The notes under the pieces: generated by a model
Database searches by the model: none
What the model was told of the DNA's origin: nothing
Seen by the model: the letters and a program-made list of their open reading frames with translations, nothing else
Origin: Streptomyces akebiae
GTDB lineage: Bacteria; Actinomycetota; Actinomycetes; Streptomycetales; Streptomycetaceae
Length of the DNA stretch: 64,000 bases
Assembly (NCBI RefSeq): GCF_019599145.1
Contig: NZ_CP080647.1
Location: forward strand, 3,410,001-3,474,000
Direction: 5' to 3'
Program-made: the position numbers and the translations under genes
Shown here: positions 44,450 to 53,238 of the stretch, one piece after another
Layout of the letters: each line of letters starts with the position of its first letter
Position numbering within the stretch: position 1 is the first letter of the stretch

Positions 44450-45097
44450 TCATCGGAGTGACGCGATCCACTCCACGACACCCTCGGTGATCACCGTCAG
44501 CGCCTCGTCCTGCCCGAGGGGAGCGCGCTTCGGCACGGCGAACCCGTGATCGCCGTACGGCACCTCCACGAGCCCGTACGCACCGTCCGGGAACTCCTCC
44601 GGCCTGCCGAACGGATCGTTCCCGCCCTGGACGACCAGCGTGGGCACCCCGGCCCCGAGCAGCTCGTCGGCCCGGGACTTCTCGGGTCTGCCCGGCGGAT
44701 GCAGCGGAAAGCTCAGCGCCAGTACGGCCGCCGCGCCCAGCTCCGCCGCCGTACGGCAGGCCACCCGTGCCCCGGCACTCCGCCCGCCGGCGATCACCGG
44801 CAGCCCCGGCTTCGCCAGCGCGGGCCACAGGCCCCGCCAGCCCACGTCCAGCGTCCTGGGCGCGGGCGCGAGCTTCTTCCCCGCCACCCGCCACGGCTGC
44901 TCCACCAGGGCGACGGTCACGCCGTGCGCGGGGAGGACGGCGGCGAGGGCCCGCAGATCCCGGGCCTCGACGCCACCGCCGGCGCCGTGGCTGACGGCGA
45001 GCACGAATTCCGGCCTCCCGGCCTCGTACCAGCTGACGCGGCCGGTGCCGGCCTCGGTGTCGATCTCTTCGCGCGCTGTTGCCTCGATCTCGGTCAC
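44450..45097 (-). CDS. Alpha/beta-hydrolase-family protein
   Basis: A 215-residue dienelactone-hydrolase/KANL3-Tex30-like protein. SHGAGGG is the oxyanion-hole strand, GGRSAGARVACR the serine nucleophile elbow, VVQGGNDPFGRPEEF the acid region and YGDHGFAVPKR the histidine. The substrate is unknown. Its GTG is one base from the stop of the HMCES gene, so they form one operon that runs on towards sigR. Confidence 0.88.
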   Translation of the reverse strand: MTEIEATAREEIDTEAGTGRVSWYEAGRPEFVLAVSHGAGGGVEARDLRALAAVLPAHGVTVALVEQPWRVAGKKLAPAPRTLDVGWRGLWPALAKPGLPVIAGGRSAGARVACRTAAELGAAAVLALSFPLHPPGRPEKSRADELLGAGVPTLVVQGGNDPFGRPEEFPDGAYGLVEVPYGDHGFAVPKRAPLGQDEALTVITEGVVEWIASLR

Positions 45098-45098
45098 G

Positions 45099-45914
45099 TC
45101 AGAAGAGTGTGCCCTCCTCGGGCCCCTCCAGCTCCTTCAGCAGCTCCGGGCCGTTGTTGCGGACGTTGCTGACGGCCGTGGTGACGGGGTAGGCGCGCAT
45201 CAGCCCGGCGGGCGGCGGTTCGAGCAGCCCGCGCAGGGCGTCGAGGTCCGTACGCGCCGGATCGAGCCAGCCGTCCCAGCGGTCGGGCGTCAGCATCAGC
45301 GGCATCCGGGGGTGGATCTCGGCCAACGCGTGCGGGCCGTCCTCCGGTGCCACCGCCAGCGGGGTGACCTCGGCCTCCGTCGTGATCACCGAGCAGGTCG
45401 CCCACCAGGCCTGCGGATGGTCGTCCGGCAGCGTCCTGTCCCGCCAGAACTCGTACAGCCCGGCCATCGCGAAGACCGAGCCGTCCGCCGGGAGCACGAA
45501 GTACGGCTGCTTGCGCGGCCGCTTCTTCTTCCCCTCCACCTCCAGGTCCCGCTCCCCCTTGCCGGTGACCCACTCGAAGTAGCCGTCGGCGGGCAGGATG
45601 CAACGCCGGGCGGCGAAGGCGCGGCGGTACGACGGCTTCTCGTGCACGGTCTCCGCACGGGCGTTGATCATCCGCGCGGCACCCTCGGGGTTCTTGGACC
45701 AGGAGGGGACCAGCCCCCACTTCAGCTTCCGCAGCTGGCGAACCGGCCGCTTGTCGTCGGCGTCCTTCAAAGGACGGTCGAGAACCGCGTAGACCTCCTT
45801 GGTGGGAGCCACGTTGTAATCCGGCTCCAGGGTCTCCTCCGGGTCCCACTTCTCGATCTCAAAGATTCCTGCGAGATCCTCGGGCCTACGACTCGACGCA
45901 TACCGTCCGCACAT
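45099..45914 (-). CDS. HMCES/YedK-type abasic-site-shielding protein
   Basis: A 271-residue SOS-response-associated peptidase family protein. After removal of Met1, Cys2 (MCGRYASS) becomes the N-terminal residue that forms a thiazolidine crosslink to abasic sites in single-stranded DNA. YNVAPT, WGLVPSWS, MINARAET, CILPADGYFEW and HPRMP are all present. The start at 45914 is fixed by the need for Cys2, so the longer frame is rejected. It is the first gene of the HMCES-hydrolase pair upstream of sigR. Confidence 0.94.
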   Translation of the reverse strand: MCGRYASSRRPEDLAGIFEIEKWDPEETLEPDYNVAPTKEVYAVLDRPLKDADDKRPVRQLRKLKWGLVPSWSKNPEGAARMINARAETVHEKPSYRRAFAARRCILPADGYFEWVTGKGERDLEVEGKKKRPRKQPYFVLPADGSVFAMAGLYEFWRDRTLPDDHPQAWWATCSVITTEAEVTPLAVAPEDGPHALAEIHPRMPLMLTPDRWDGWLDPARTDLDALRGLLEPPPAGLMRAYPVTTAVSNVRNNGPELLKELEGPEEGTLF

Positions 45915-46020
45915 AAGTGCCACACTGCCAGGCCCACCCGTCACCCGACCACCACCCCCCCAACGATGGCGCTACGCGCCAGCCCCCGTTGATCGCGACC
46001 CGAGGGAGCCACCGCAGAAC

Positions 46021-46743
46021 ATGGAAAGCACCGCAGCCACCTCGCTAGCTTCCCTGTGGGACGAGGTCTTCGGCACTCAGCCCGACCCCGACCTCTGGGT
46101 CGTCATAGCCACCGCGGTCGCCGCGCTCGCGGCGATCGTCCCGCACAGCGTCTGGCGGCTCTCGCGCAACGCCATCACCATCGCGCACGAGGGCGGCCAC
46201 GGACTGGTCGCGCTGCTCACCGGCCGCACCCTCACCGGCATCCGACTGCACTCCGACACCAGCGGCCTCACGGTCAGCCGCGGCAAGCCCACCGGCCTCG
46301 GCATGATCCTCACCGCCGCCGCCGGCTACACGGCGCCCCCGCTCCTCGGCCTCGGCGGCGCCGCCCTCCTCGGCTCCGGCCGCATCACCCTGCTCCTCTG
46401 GCTCGCCACGATCCTGCTGGTCGCCATGCTGGTCATGATCCGCAACGCCTACGGCGCCCTGACGGTGCTCCTCACCGGCGGCACCTTCGTCGTCGTCTCC
46501 TGGCTGGCGGGCCCCCAGGTGCAGGCCGCCTTCGCCTACGCGGTGGTCTGGTTCCTGCTGCTGGGGGGCGTACGCCCGGCGTTCGAACTCCAGGCGAAGC
46601 GTCGCCGAGGAGGGGCCGGCGACTCCGACGCCGACCAGCTCTCCCGCCTGACCCACCTCCCGGCCACGGTGTGGCTGGTGATGTTCCACGTGGTGTCGCT
46701 GTGCGCCCTGATGGGCGGCGGCCGCTGGCTGCTGGACCTCTGA
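46021..46743 (+). CDS. M50-family intramembrane metallopeptidase-like protein
   Basis: A 240-residue membrane protein with about six helices. HEGGH (56-60) is the zinc motif at the membrane face, and the second ligand region is degenerate in this M50B-like family. It may be a site-2-type protease or an inactive relative. Basic residues RRRGGAG separate the last helices. It is divergent from the HMCES gene by 106 bases. Confidence 0.85.
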   Translation: MESTAATSLASLWDEVFGTQPDPDLWVVIATAVAALAAIVPHSVWRLSRNAITIAHEGGHGLVALLTGRTLTGIRLHSDTSGLTVSRGKPTGLGMILTAAAGYTAPPLLGLGGAALLGSGRITLLLWLATILLVAMLVMIRNAYGALTVLLTGGTFVVVSWLAGPQVQAAFAYAVVWFLLLGGVRPAFELQAKRRRGGAGDSDADQLSRLTHLPATVWLVMFHVVSLCALMGGGRWLLDL

Positions 46744-46769
46744 GATCCTGCGAAGCAGGGGCGAGAGGC

Positions 46770-46850
46770 GCGCCCCGTGAGGGGCGCGCGGCCGTATCCG
46801 TGTGCGGCTCCGCCGTGTGGGCGCGACCAGCCACAACGGACCCGCGGACA
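46770..46850. repeat. Dispersed intergenic repeat, split copy
   Basis: A GCGCCCCGTGAGGGGCGC hairpin (46770-46787) is followed after an insertion by GCGCGACCAGCCACAACGG near 46821. The parts match the hairpin and tail of the copies at 25430 and 30413. The 166-base gap before aroA is otherwise empty. Confidence 0.55.
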
Positions 46851-46909
46851 AAGCCGACCCTGGTTCCCCGGCGCGACCCGGCGGAGCGAACCCCCACTAA
46901 AGTGGGCCC

Positions 46910-48241
46910 ATGGCCCTGAACGCACAGCCCGCCCTCTGGCCCGCCCCCGCCGCGAGCGGAGCCGTCGACGCGACGGTCCACGTCCCGGGGTCCAAATCGG
47001 TCACCAACCGTGCCCTCGTCCTCGCCGCCCTCGCGAGCGAACCCGGCTGGCTGCGCCGCCCCCTCCGCTCCCGCGACACCCTCCTCATGGCGGGCGCCCT
47101 GCGCGCGATGGGCGTCGGCATCGAGGAGACCGTCTCCTCCAGCTCCTCCGGCGCGGGCGGCTCCGGCGAGGCCTGGCGCGTCCTGCCCACCGGCCTGCAC
47201 GGCCCGGCCACCGTCGACGTCGGCAACGCGGGCACGGTCATGCGCTTCCTCCCCCCGGTGGCGGCCCTGGCCGACGGCCCCATCCGCTTCGACGGCGACC
47301 CCCGCTCCTACGAGCGCCCCCTGAACGGCGTGATCGACGCCCTGCGCCTCCTCGGCGCCCGGATCGACGACGACGGCCGGGGCGCGCTCCCCCTGACGGT
47401 CCACGGCGGCGGCGCCCTGGACGGCGGCCCGGTGGCGATCGACGCGTCCTCCTCGTCGCAGTTCGTCTCGGCGCTCCTCCTCTCGGCCCCCCGCTTCAAC
47501 CAGGGCGTCGAGGTCCGCCACACCGGCGCGACCCTGCCCTCCCTCCCCCACATCCGGATGACCGTGGACATGCTGCGCTCGGTGGGCGCGCAGGTGGACA
47601 CCCCGGAGTCGGGCGGCGAGCCGAACGTCTGGCGGGTCACGCCGGGCGCGCTGCTGGGCCGCGACCTCACGATCGAGCCGGACCTCTCCAACGCGCAGCC
47701 GTTCCTGGCGGCGGCCCTGGTGACCGGAGGCAAGATCGTCGTGCCCGACTGGCCGGCGCGCACCACCCAGCCCGGTGACCAGCTCCGCGACATCTTCACG
47801 GAGATGGGCGGCACCTGCGAACTGACCGAGTACGGGCTGGTGTTCACCGGTTCGGGTGCGATCCACGGCATCGACGTGGACCTGAGCGAGGTGGGCGAGC
47901 TGACCCCGGGCATCGCGGCGGTCGCCGCCCTCGCCGACTCCCCCTCCACACTGCGCGGCGTCGCCCACCTCCGCCTGCACGAGACGGACCGCCTGGCCGC
48001 GCTCACCAAGGAGATCAACGAACTCGGCGGCGACGTCACCGAGACCGCCGACGGCCTCCACATCCGCCCGCGTCCACTGCACGGCGGTGTCTTCCACACC
48101 TACGACGACCACCGCATGGCCACCGCCGGTGCGATCATCGGCCTGGCCGTGGAGGGTGTACAGATCGAGAATGTGGCGACGACGGCCAAGACGCTGCCGG
48201 ACTTTCCCGACATGTGGACCGGGATGCTCGGGAAGAACTGA
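46910..48241 (+). CDS. aroA: 3-phosphoshikimate 1-carboxyvinyltransferase
   Basis: A 443-residue EPSP synthase, the sixth step of the shikimate pathway. Motifs are [18 protein letters not shown] (substrate lysine), [37 protein letters not shown] and [18 protein letters not shown] (46898-46903) lies six bases before the ATG without a ribosome site, so the message is probably leaderless. rsgA follows 16 bases later, probably in one transcript. Confidence 0.95.
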   Translation: MALNAQPALWPAPAASGAVDATVHVPGSKSVTNRALVLAALASEPGWLRRPLRSRDTLLMAGALRAMGVGIEETVSSSSSGAGGSGEAWRVLPTGLHGPATVDVGNAGTVMRFLPPVAALADGPIRFDGDPRSYERPLNGVIDALRLLGARIDDDGRGALPLTVHGGGALDGGPVAIDASSSSQFVSALLLSAPRFNQGVEVRHTGATLPSLPHIRMTVDMLRSVGAQVDTPESGGEPNVWRVTPGALLGRDLTIEPDLSNAQPFLAAALVTGGKIVVPDWPARTTQPGDQLRDIFTEMGGTCELTEYGLVFTGSGAIHGIDVDLSEVGELTPGIAAVAALADSPSTLRGVAHLRLHETDRLAALTKEINELGGDVTETADGLHIRPRPLHGGVFHTYDDHRMATAGAIIGLAVEGVQIENVATTAKTLPDFPDMWTGMLGKN

Positions 48242-48257
48242 CGGGCGGACCTGGATC

Positions 48258-49271
48258 ATGCGCCGTTACGGCAAGCACACCGACGAGGACGACATCCGCA
48301 GCCGCCCGAACCGCAAGGGCAACCGTCCCCGGACGAACATCCGCCCGAAGCACGAGGACGCCGCCGAGGGCATGGTCCTCACGGTCGACCGGGGCCGGCT
48401 GACCTGTCTTGTCGAGGACCGTGTCGTCCTCGCGATGAAGGCCCGTGAACTGGGCCGCAAGGCCGCGGTCGTCGGCGACACCGTGGCCCTCGTGGGCGAC
48501 CTCTCCGGCAAGAAGGACACGCTCGCACGGATCGTCCGCATCGCCGGCCGCACGTCGGTCCTGCGCCGCACGGCCGACGACGACGACCCCTACGAACGCG
48601 TCGTCGTCGCCAACGCCGACCAGCTCGCCATCGTCACCGCCCTCGCCGACCCCGAGCCCCGCCCCCGCCTCATCGACCGCTGCCTGGTGGCGGCCTACGA
48701 CGGCGGCCTCGAGCCCCTCCTCGTCCTCACGAAGTCGGACCTGGCCTCCCCGGACAAACTCCTGGAGCTCTACGGCGACATCGACATCCCGTACGTCGTG
48801 ACGAGCCGCGAGGAGCTGGAGACCGGCGGCGCCGCCGACCGTGTGCGCGAGCACCTCGCCGGCAAGGTCACGGCATTCGTCGGTCACTCGGGCGTCGGCA
48901 AGACGACCCTGGTGAACGCCCTCGTCCCGGAGGACCGGCGCCGTATCACGGGCCACGTCAACGCGGTGACCGGCCGCGGCCGGCACACCACGACCTCCGC
49001 ACTCGCCCTCCCCCTCGCGGACTCGGACGGCGGCTGGGTCGTGGACACCCCCGGCGTGCGTTCGTTCGGCCTCGCGCACGTCGATCCGTCGCGGGTGATC
49101 AACGCCTTCCCGGACCTGGTGCCGGGCACGGAGGGCTGCCCACGCGCGTGCGGTCACGACGAGCAGGACTGCGCGCTGGACCAGTGGGTGGCGGACGGTC
49201 ACGCGGACCCGGCCCGGCTCTACTCCCTGCGCAGGCTGCTCTCGACGCGCGAACGGCGGGAAGGCGACTGA
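48258..49271 (+). CDS. rsgA: Ribosome small-subunit-dependent GTPase A
   Basis: A 337-residue circularly permuted GTPase for 30S maturation. An OB-like N-domain covers about 35-110, TKSD is the G4 motif, GHSGVGKTTLVNAL (about 211) the P-loop, DTPGVRSFGL the G3 region, and CPRACGHDEQDC a zinc knuckle. The ATG at 48258 (MRRYGKHTDEDD) begins a basic N-terminal tail. It is co-transcribed with aroA. Confidence 0.95.
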   Translation: MRRYGKHTDEDDIRSRPNRKGNRPRTNIRPKHEDAAEGMVLTVDRGRLTCLVEDRVVLAMKARELGRKAAVVGDTVALVGDLSGKKDTLARIVRIAGRTSVLRRTADDDDPYERVVVANADQLAIVTALADPEPRPRLIDRCLVAAYDGGLEPLLVLTKSDLASPDKLLELYGDIDIPYVVTSREELETGGAADRVREHLAGKVTAFVGHSGVGKTTLVNALVPEDRRRITGHVNAVTGRGRHTTTSALALPLADSDGGWVVDTPGVRSFGLAHVDPSRVINAFPDLVPGTEGCPRACGHDEQDCALDQWVADGHADPARLYSLRRLLSTRERREGD

Positions 49272-49399
49272 CCTCCGCGTTGTTTGCGCCCCCGTCCACC
49301 CGGTAAGTGCATAATCGCACCGAGTCGAACCCAGACCAGACGAGACAGCCGAGAACAGACGAAGCGGTCACGGAACGTGGGCACACGGGAGGACGAGAC

Positions 49400-49723
49400 A
49401 TGGCGTGGCTGCTGGTGGTCGTGGCGGGGCTTCTGGAGACCGGATTCGCCGTCTGTCTGAAACTCTCGCACGGCTTCACCAGACTCTGGCCCACGGTCGC
49501 GTTCTGCGTCTTCGCCCTCGGCAGCTTCGGCCTGTTGACCCTCTCCCTGAAGAAGCTCGACGTGGGCCCCGCCTACGCCGTCTGGACGGGCATCGGCGCG
49601 GCCGGCACCGCGATCTACGGGATGATCTTCCTCGGCGACGTCGTGTCGACCTTGAAGATCGTCTCGATCACCCTGGTGATCGTGGGAGTCGTGGGACTCC
49701 AACTGTCGGGCTCGGCCCACTAG
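49400..49723 (+). CDS. Small multidrug-resistance family exporter (Gdx/SugE type)
   Basis: A 107-residue four-helix protein. Glu13 in the first helix is the conserved proton/substrate site, and GPAYAVWTGIGAAGTAIYGM is the signature of the guanidinium-exporter (Gdx/SugE) branch rather than EmrE. It works as a dual-topology dimer. GGGAGGA precedes the ATG at 49400. No guanidine riboswitch could be recognised in the 128-base leader. A TetR gene downstream is convergent. Confidence 0.88.
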   Translation: MAWLLVVVAGLLETGFAVCLKLSHGFTRLWPTVAFCVFALGSFGLLTLSLKKLDVGPAYAVWTGIGAAGTAIYGMIFLGDVVSTLKIVSITLVIVGVVGLQLSGSAH

Positions 49724-49779
49724 TTCGCCCAGCACATCACTTCCGGCGATCGCCCCGCGCATCGCTGCCGGCGACAGCC

Positions 49780-49979
49780 AGTGCCGCGACAGGCAGCTTC
49801 GCCCGTCGCGACGCCCGGCACACCCTCTCGCCGCACCGGCCGAAAGCCCCAGTACGTCCAGTACGAGGACTTCCGGCCGGCACGCCGAGAGCACGCTCCC
49901 CCACGCTCGGCTGCGCTCGCGCGGGCGGTGCCCCCACGACGCCGCTCCTCGACGGGCAAACGCTGCCTGCCGCGGCACT
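49780..49979. mobile_element. MITE-like element with 29-30-bp terminal inverted repeats
   Basis: A 200-bp non-coding element. Its ends (AGTGCCGCGACAGGCAGC on the left; the complement AGTGCCGCGGCAGGCAGC on the right) are near-perfect inverted repeats extending to about 49808 and from 49950. AGCC directly flanks both sides (49776-49779 and 49980-49983), a likely 4-bp target duplication. An internal hairpin lies near 49900-49935. No transposase is encoded, so it would need one in trans. It abuts the end of the TetR gene. Confidence 0.75.
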
Positions 49980-50595
49980 AGCCGAGGGTCCGACTGAGCT
50001 GGCGGGGCAGGGCCGTCCGGACGAGATCCGTGACTCCCCCTTCGACCGGGGGCGCCGCCACGCACGAGAGGGCGAGCCGCACCGCGAGTTCACAGGACCG
50101 GGCGAGTTCCGCCGCGTCCGACCGGGGGGTGCCGGGCGCGGACAGCACGGCCACGGCCCGCTCGCGCACCAGGGCCACGAAGTCGGCGGGCGCGGGCAGC
50201 GGTCCGTCCGCGCGCCGCTGCGCGGGCACTGCGGAGGACGAGCGCACCGCGGCGAGCGTCGGTGACGGCAGACGCTCGCTCCAGCATCCGGTGAGCATGG
50301 CGCGAATCAGCGCGTTGTTACGGGAGGCCGCCACGGTCCACTCGGCGGTCGCTGCCAACCGGTCCCGGGAGTCCGCGGGGGTGGCCAGCGCCCGCTCGAC
50401 GCCCGCCAGATAGCCGTCCGCTTCCCTGCGGACCAGGGCCCTGGCGAGCCCGTCCTTGCTGCCGAACTCGTTGTACAGCGTCTGACGTGACACTCCGGCC
50501 ACCGCCGCCACGTCCACCATGCGCACGGCGGACCACGGCCGACGCACCAGCGCCGTGTAAGCGGCGTCCAACAAGGATTCCCGCGCTGCAGGCAT
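49978..50595 (-). CDS. TetR-family regulator
   Basis: A 205-residue repressor. The helix-turn-helix lies at about 8-50 ([44 protein letters not shown]), followed by a helical effector domain. GGGAGG precedes paired ATGs at 50598/50595. The stop codon (TAG) straddles the junction with the MITE-like element, so the C-terminus may have been altered by that insertion. The target is unknown; the convergent SMR pump is a candidate. Confidence 0.88.
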   Translation of the reverse strand: MPAARESLLDAAYTALVRRPWSAVRMVDVAAVAGVSRQTLYNEFGSKDGLARALVRREADGYLAGVERALATPADSRDRLAATAEWTVAASRNNALIRAMLTGCWSERLPSPTLAAVRSSSAVPAQRRADGPLPAPADFVALVRERAVAVLSAPGTPRSDAAELARSCELAVRLALSCVAAPPVEGGVTDLVRTALPRQLSRTLG

Positions 50596-50925
50596 CATCG
50601 CCTCCCTAAAAGCGAGCGGGCGGCTCTGGCCCTCAGATTTGACGCGCATCAAGTCACTGTCAAGGGTTCACGGCGCTCCGTAGGGGCGCACACCGGCCAA
50701 CGTGCGCGGCACGCTCCGCCGACGCCCGAGACCACACACCGAAGAGAAGTACGACCCCCGAAACACCCCACCCGACGAACAGCACCCCTTCGTGTGCCCA
50801 CCACCACGGCCGGCATGCGCGGAGCTCGGCGGCGGCCCACCGCACCGCCGCTCGGTCCACCGCGCCCCGACCGACGCCCGGCCCCCTGTAGCCCCGCACC
50901 GACCTCGGCGGATACCGTTCGCCAC
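50596..50925. other. Intergenic region with possible small membrane ORF
   Basis: This 330-base gap lies between divergent genes. On the minus strand (about 50660-50830) a frame encodes a hydrophobic stretch ([20 protein letters not shown], then GVVLLFGVW) followed by basic residues, which looks like a one- or two-helix membrane peptide. No convincing ribosome site was found. TACCGT (50913-50918) is the probable -10 for hisN. Confidence 0.35.
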
Positions 50926-51726
50926 ATGGCCGATTACCTCGACGACCTCCGCCTCGCCCACGTCCTCGCGGACGCCGCCGACGCGACCACCATGTCCCGC
51001 TTCAAGGCCCTCGACCTGAAGGTCGAGACGAAGCCCGACATGACCCCGGTGAGCGAGGCCGACAAGGCCGCCGAGGAACTCATCCGCGGCCAACTGCAGC
51101 GCGCCCGCCCCCGGGACGCCATCCTCGGCGAGGAGTACGGCGTCGAGGGCACCGGCCCCCGCCGCTGGGTCGTCGACCCCATCGACGGCACCAAGAACTA
51201 CGTCCGCGGCGTCCCCGTCTGGGCCACCCTGATCTCCCTCATGGAGGCGGCCGAGGGCGGCTACCGGCCCGTCGTCGGCGTGGTCTCCGCCCCCGCGCTC
51301 GGCCGCCGCTGGTGGGCCGCGAAGGGCCACGGCGCCTTCACCGGCCGCAGCCTGAGCTCGGCCTCCCGCCTGCGCGTCTCCCGCGTCGCCGATCTGCGGG
51401 ACGCCTCCTTCGCGTACTCCTCCCTCAGCGGCTGGGAGGAGCGCGGCCACCTCAACGGGTTCCTGGACCTGACCCGTGAGGTGTGGCGCACCCGCGCGTA
51501 CGGCGACTTCTGGCCGTACATGATGGTCGCCGAGGGTTCCGTGGACATCTGCGCCGAACCGGAGCTCTCCCTCTGGGACATGGCCGCCAACGCGATCATC
51601 GTCACCGAGGCGGGCGGCAGCTTCACCGGCCTGGACGGCCGCCCCGGCCCGCACAGCGGCAACGCGGCGGCATCGAACGGCCTCCTCCACGACGAGCTCC
51701 TGGGCTACCTGAACGAGCGCTACTGA
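50926..51726 (+). CDS. hisN: Histidinol-phosphatase (inositol-monophosphatase fold)
   Basis: A 266-residue Mg2+-dependent phosphatase. Metal motifs are [17 protein letters not shown] and the C-terminal [15 protein letters not shown]. In actinobacteria this subgroup performs histidinol-phosphate hydrolysis in histidine synthesis; other IMPase activities cannot be excluded. TACCGT seven bases before the ATG and no ribosome site point to a leaderless message. Confidence 0.88.
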   Translation: MADYLDDLRLAHVLADAADATTMSRFKALDLKVETKPDMTPVSEADKAAEELIRGQLQRARPRDAILGEEYGVEGTGPRRWVVDPIDGTKNYVRGVPVWATLISLMEAAEGGYRPVVGVVSAPALGRRWWAAKGHGAFTGRSLSSASRLRVSRVADLRDASFAYSSLSGWEERGHLNGFLDLTREVWRTRAYGDFWPYMMVAEGSVDICAEPELSLWDMAANAIIVTEAGGSFTGLDGRPGPHSGNAAASNGLLHDELLGYLNERY

Positions 51727-51878
51727 GCCCTGGAGCGACCCGAGGCGCCCCGAACTGACCACGCCCGCCCCCTTGTTGACCTCCGCTTTACCTGCCACAT
51801 TGAGAGTCCCCCCACTTGTGAACTTGTGAATCCTTGAACAATCCGTTCACCGGATTCCCTAGGAGGTGGCTGAACTCC

Positions 51879-52271
51879 ATGCTCGTCCGCGACGCCATGA
51901 GCACAGTGGTCCTCACCATCGGTCCCGATCACACCCTCCGCCAGGCCGCCGCCCTGATGGCGGCTCGCCGGATCGGCGCGGCCGTGGTCCTCGACCCGGA
52001 CGCCGGCGGACTCGGCATCCTGACCGAGCGCGACGTCCTCAACTCCGTCGGCCTGGGCCAGAGCCCCGACGCCGAACGCGCCCACGCCCACACCACCACC
52101 GACGTCGTGTTCGCCACGCCGTCCTGGACGCTGGAGGAAGCGGCCCGCGCCATGACCCACGGCGGCTTCCGCCATCTGATCGTCCTCGACGAGGGCGCCC
52201 CCATCGGCATCGTCTCGGTCCGCGACATCATCCGCTGCTGGGCACCCGCCCGACAGCACGCACCGGCATAG
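51879..52271 (+). CDS. CBS-domain-pair protein
   Basis: A 130-residue protein consisting of two CBS motifs: residues about 1-60 (MLVRDAMSTVVLTIGPDHTLRQAA...GILTERDVL) and about 70-125 (TTTDVVFATPSWTLEEAARAM...IGIVSVRDIIR). Such Bateman modules bind adenosine nucleotides. AGGAGGTGG lies ten bases before the ATG at 51879. It is a stand-alone gene and its partner is unknown. Confidence 0.9.
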   Translation: MLVRDAMSTVVLTIGPDHTLRQAAALMAARRIGAAVVLDPDAGGLGILTERDVLNSVGLGQSPDAERAHAHTTTDVVFATPSWTLEEAARAMTHGGFRHLIVLDEGAPIGIVSVRDIIRCWAPARQHAPA

Positions 52272-52425
52272 CCTCCGATCCCGGACGCACGAACGGGCCG
52301 GGCTCTCCCAGGAGATCCCGGCCCGCCCCAACGGCAAGCGGTCCAACCCCGGTCGGCCGCCCAGGGCCTGGACGGCGGCCTCCGGGCGCCTGCCGAAGTC
52401 TGCATTGACCGAACGAGATCCCATA

Positions 52426-52440
52426 TTGGACATAATCCAA
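52426..52440. promoter_or_regulatory. Fur/PerR-like operator
   Basis: TTGGACATAATCCAA is an inverted repeat (TTGGA/TCCAA) in an AT-rich patch 67 bases upstream of the Fur-family start. It is a probable autoregulatory site. Confidence 0.6.
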
Positions 52441-52506
52441 ATCAAGTCAAGCTCTAAAGTCACACCTGTTCGGGATCTGTTTCCGCTTGCTGTTACGCTG
52501 ACCGGT

Positions 52507-52923
52507 ATGAGTGACCTTCTGGAGCGGCTGCGCGGACGCGGATGGCGTATGACCGCGCAGCGGCGTGTCGTGGCCGAGGTCCTCGACGGCGAACACGTCC
52601 ATCTGACGGCCGACGAGGTGCACGCGCGCGCTGTCGCCAAGCTGCCCGAGATCTCCCGGGCGACCGTCTACAACACCCTCGGTGAGCTGGTCTCCCTCGG
52701 CGAGGTGCTCGAGGTCGCCACGGACAAGCGCGCCAAGCGGTACGACCCGAACGCGCACCGTCCGCACCACCACCTGGTCTGCGCCCAGTGCGGCACGATC
52801 CGCGACGTGCACCCGACGGGCAACCCGCTGGCCGACCTCCCCGCCTCCGAGCGCTTCGGCTTCACCGTCTCGGACGTGGAGGTCACCTACCGAGGCGTCT
52901 GCCCGACCTGCACCAAGGCATAG
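52507..52923 (+). CDS. Fur-family metalloregulator (PerR/CatR-like)
   Basis: A 138-residue regulator. The winged helix (LRGRGWRMTAQRRVVAEVLDG...ISRATVYNTLGELVSLGEV) is followed by the metal-binding dimer domain (HRPHHHLVCAQCGTIRDVH, CPTC), with two CxxC pairs for structural zinc. Peroxide sensing through a regulatory metal site is likely, since actinobacterial relatives include CatR and FurA. TACGCT lies seven bases before the ATG, so the message is probably leaderless. Catalase is not adjacent. Confidence 0.9.
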   Translation: MSDLLERLRGRGWRMTAQRRVVAEVLDGEHVHLTADEVHARAVAKLPEISRATVYNTLGELVSLGEVLEVATDKRAKRYDPNAHRPHHHLVCAQCGTIRDVHPTGNPLADLPASERFGFTVSDVEVTYRGVCPTCTKA

Positions 52924-52942
52924 CCCCACCACCGAACGACGA

Positions 52943-52968
52943 AGCCCCCGGCTCCAGCGCCGGGGGCT
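52943..52968 (+). terminator. Rho-independent terminator of the Fur-family gene
   Basis: AGCCCCCGGC and GCCGGGGGCT form a 10-bp stem with a 6-base loop, followed by CTCTTTTC. It lies 19 bases after the stop codon. Confidence 0.88.
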
Positions 52969-53006
52969 CTCTTTTCGTCGCGTTTCGTCGCACGGACACA
53001 AAAACA

Positions 53007-53043
53007 CCGATGGCCCGGAACCAAAGTGGTTCCGGGCCATCGG
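53007..53043 (-). terminator. Terminator of the first initiator tRNA gene
   Basis: A perfect 17-bp inverted repeat with a 3-base loop. On the minus strand it is followed by GTGTTTTTGTG, a T-run, as expected after the tRNA gene. Confidence 0.88.
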
Positions 53044-53050
53044 TCTTCAG

Positions 53051-53124
53051 TAGCGGGGACAGGATTTGAACCTGCGACCTCTGGGTTATGAGCCCAGCGA
53101 GCTACCGAGCTGCTCCACCCCGCG
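53051..53124 (-). tRNA. Initiator tRNA-fMet (CAT)
   Basis: A 74-base cloverleaf on the minus strand. Acceptor CGCGGGG pairs with CCCCGCT, the first position being an unpaired C:T as in initiator tRNAs. The anticodon stem-loop GGGCTCATAACCC has the GGG/CCC pairs diagnostic of tRNA-fMet, and the T-arm contains GTTCAAATC. The CCA end is not encoded. It is identical to the copy at 55465. Confidence 0.96.
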
Positions 53125-53238
53125 GCGATGAACAGAACACTACGTCACCCCTGCCGACCAGAGCAAATCCATTAAGGCCGCCCTCCGACCAGCACCGCCG
53201 CCGGCCCCTGCGGCGGTTGCCGAGGCGGCCACGAGCCC

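Noticed and set aside
49272..49399. Guanidine riboswitch before the Gdx-like SMR gene
   Set aside because: No recognisable guanidine-I, -II or -III core motif; only a short GTGC/GCAC hairpin is visible.
50702..51019. Plus-strand small ORF before hisN
   Set aside because: It runs into hisN in another frame, is Pro/Arg-rich and lacks a ribosome site.
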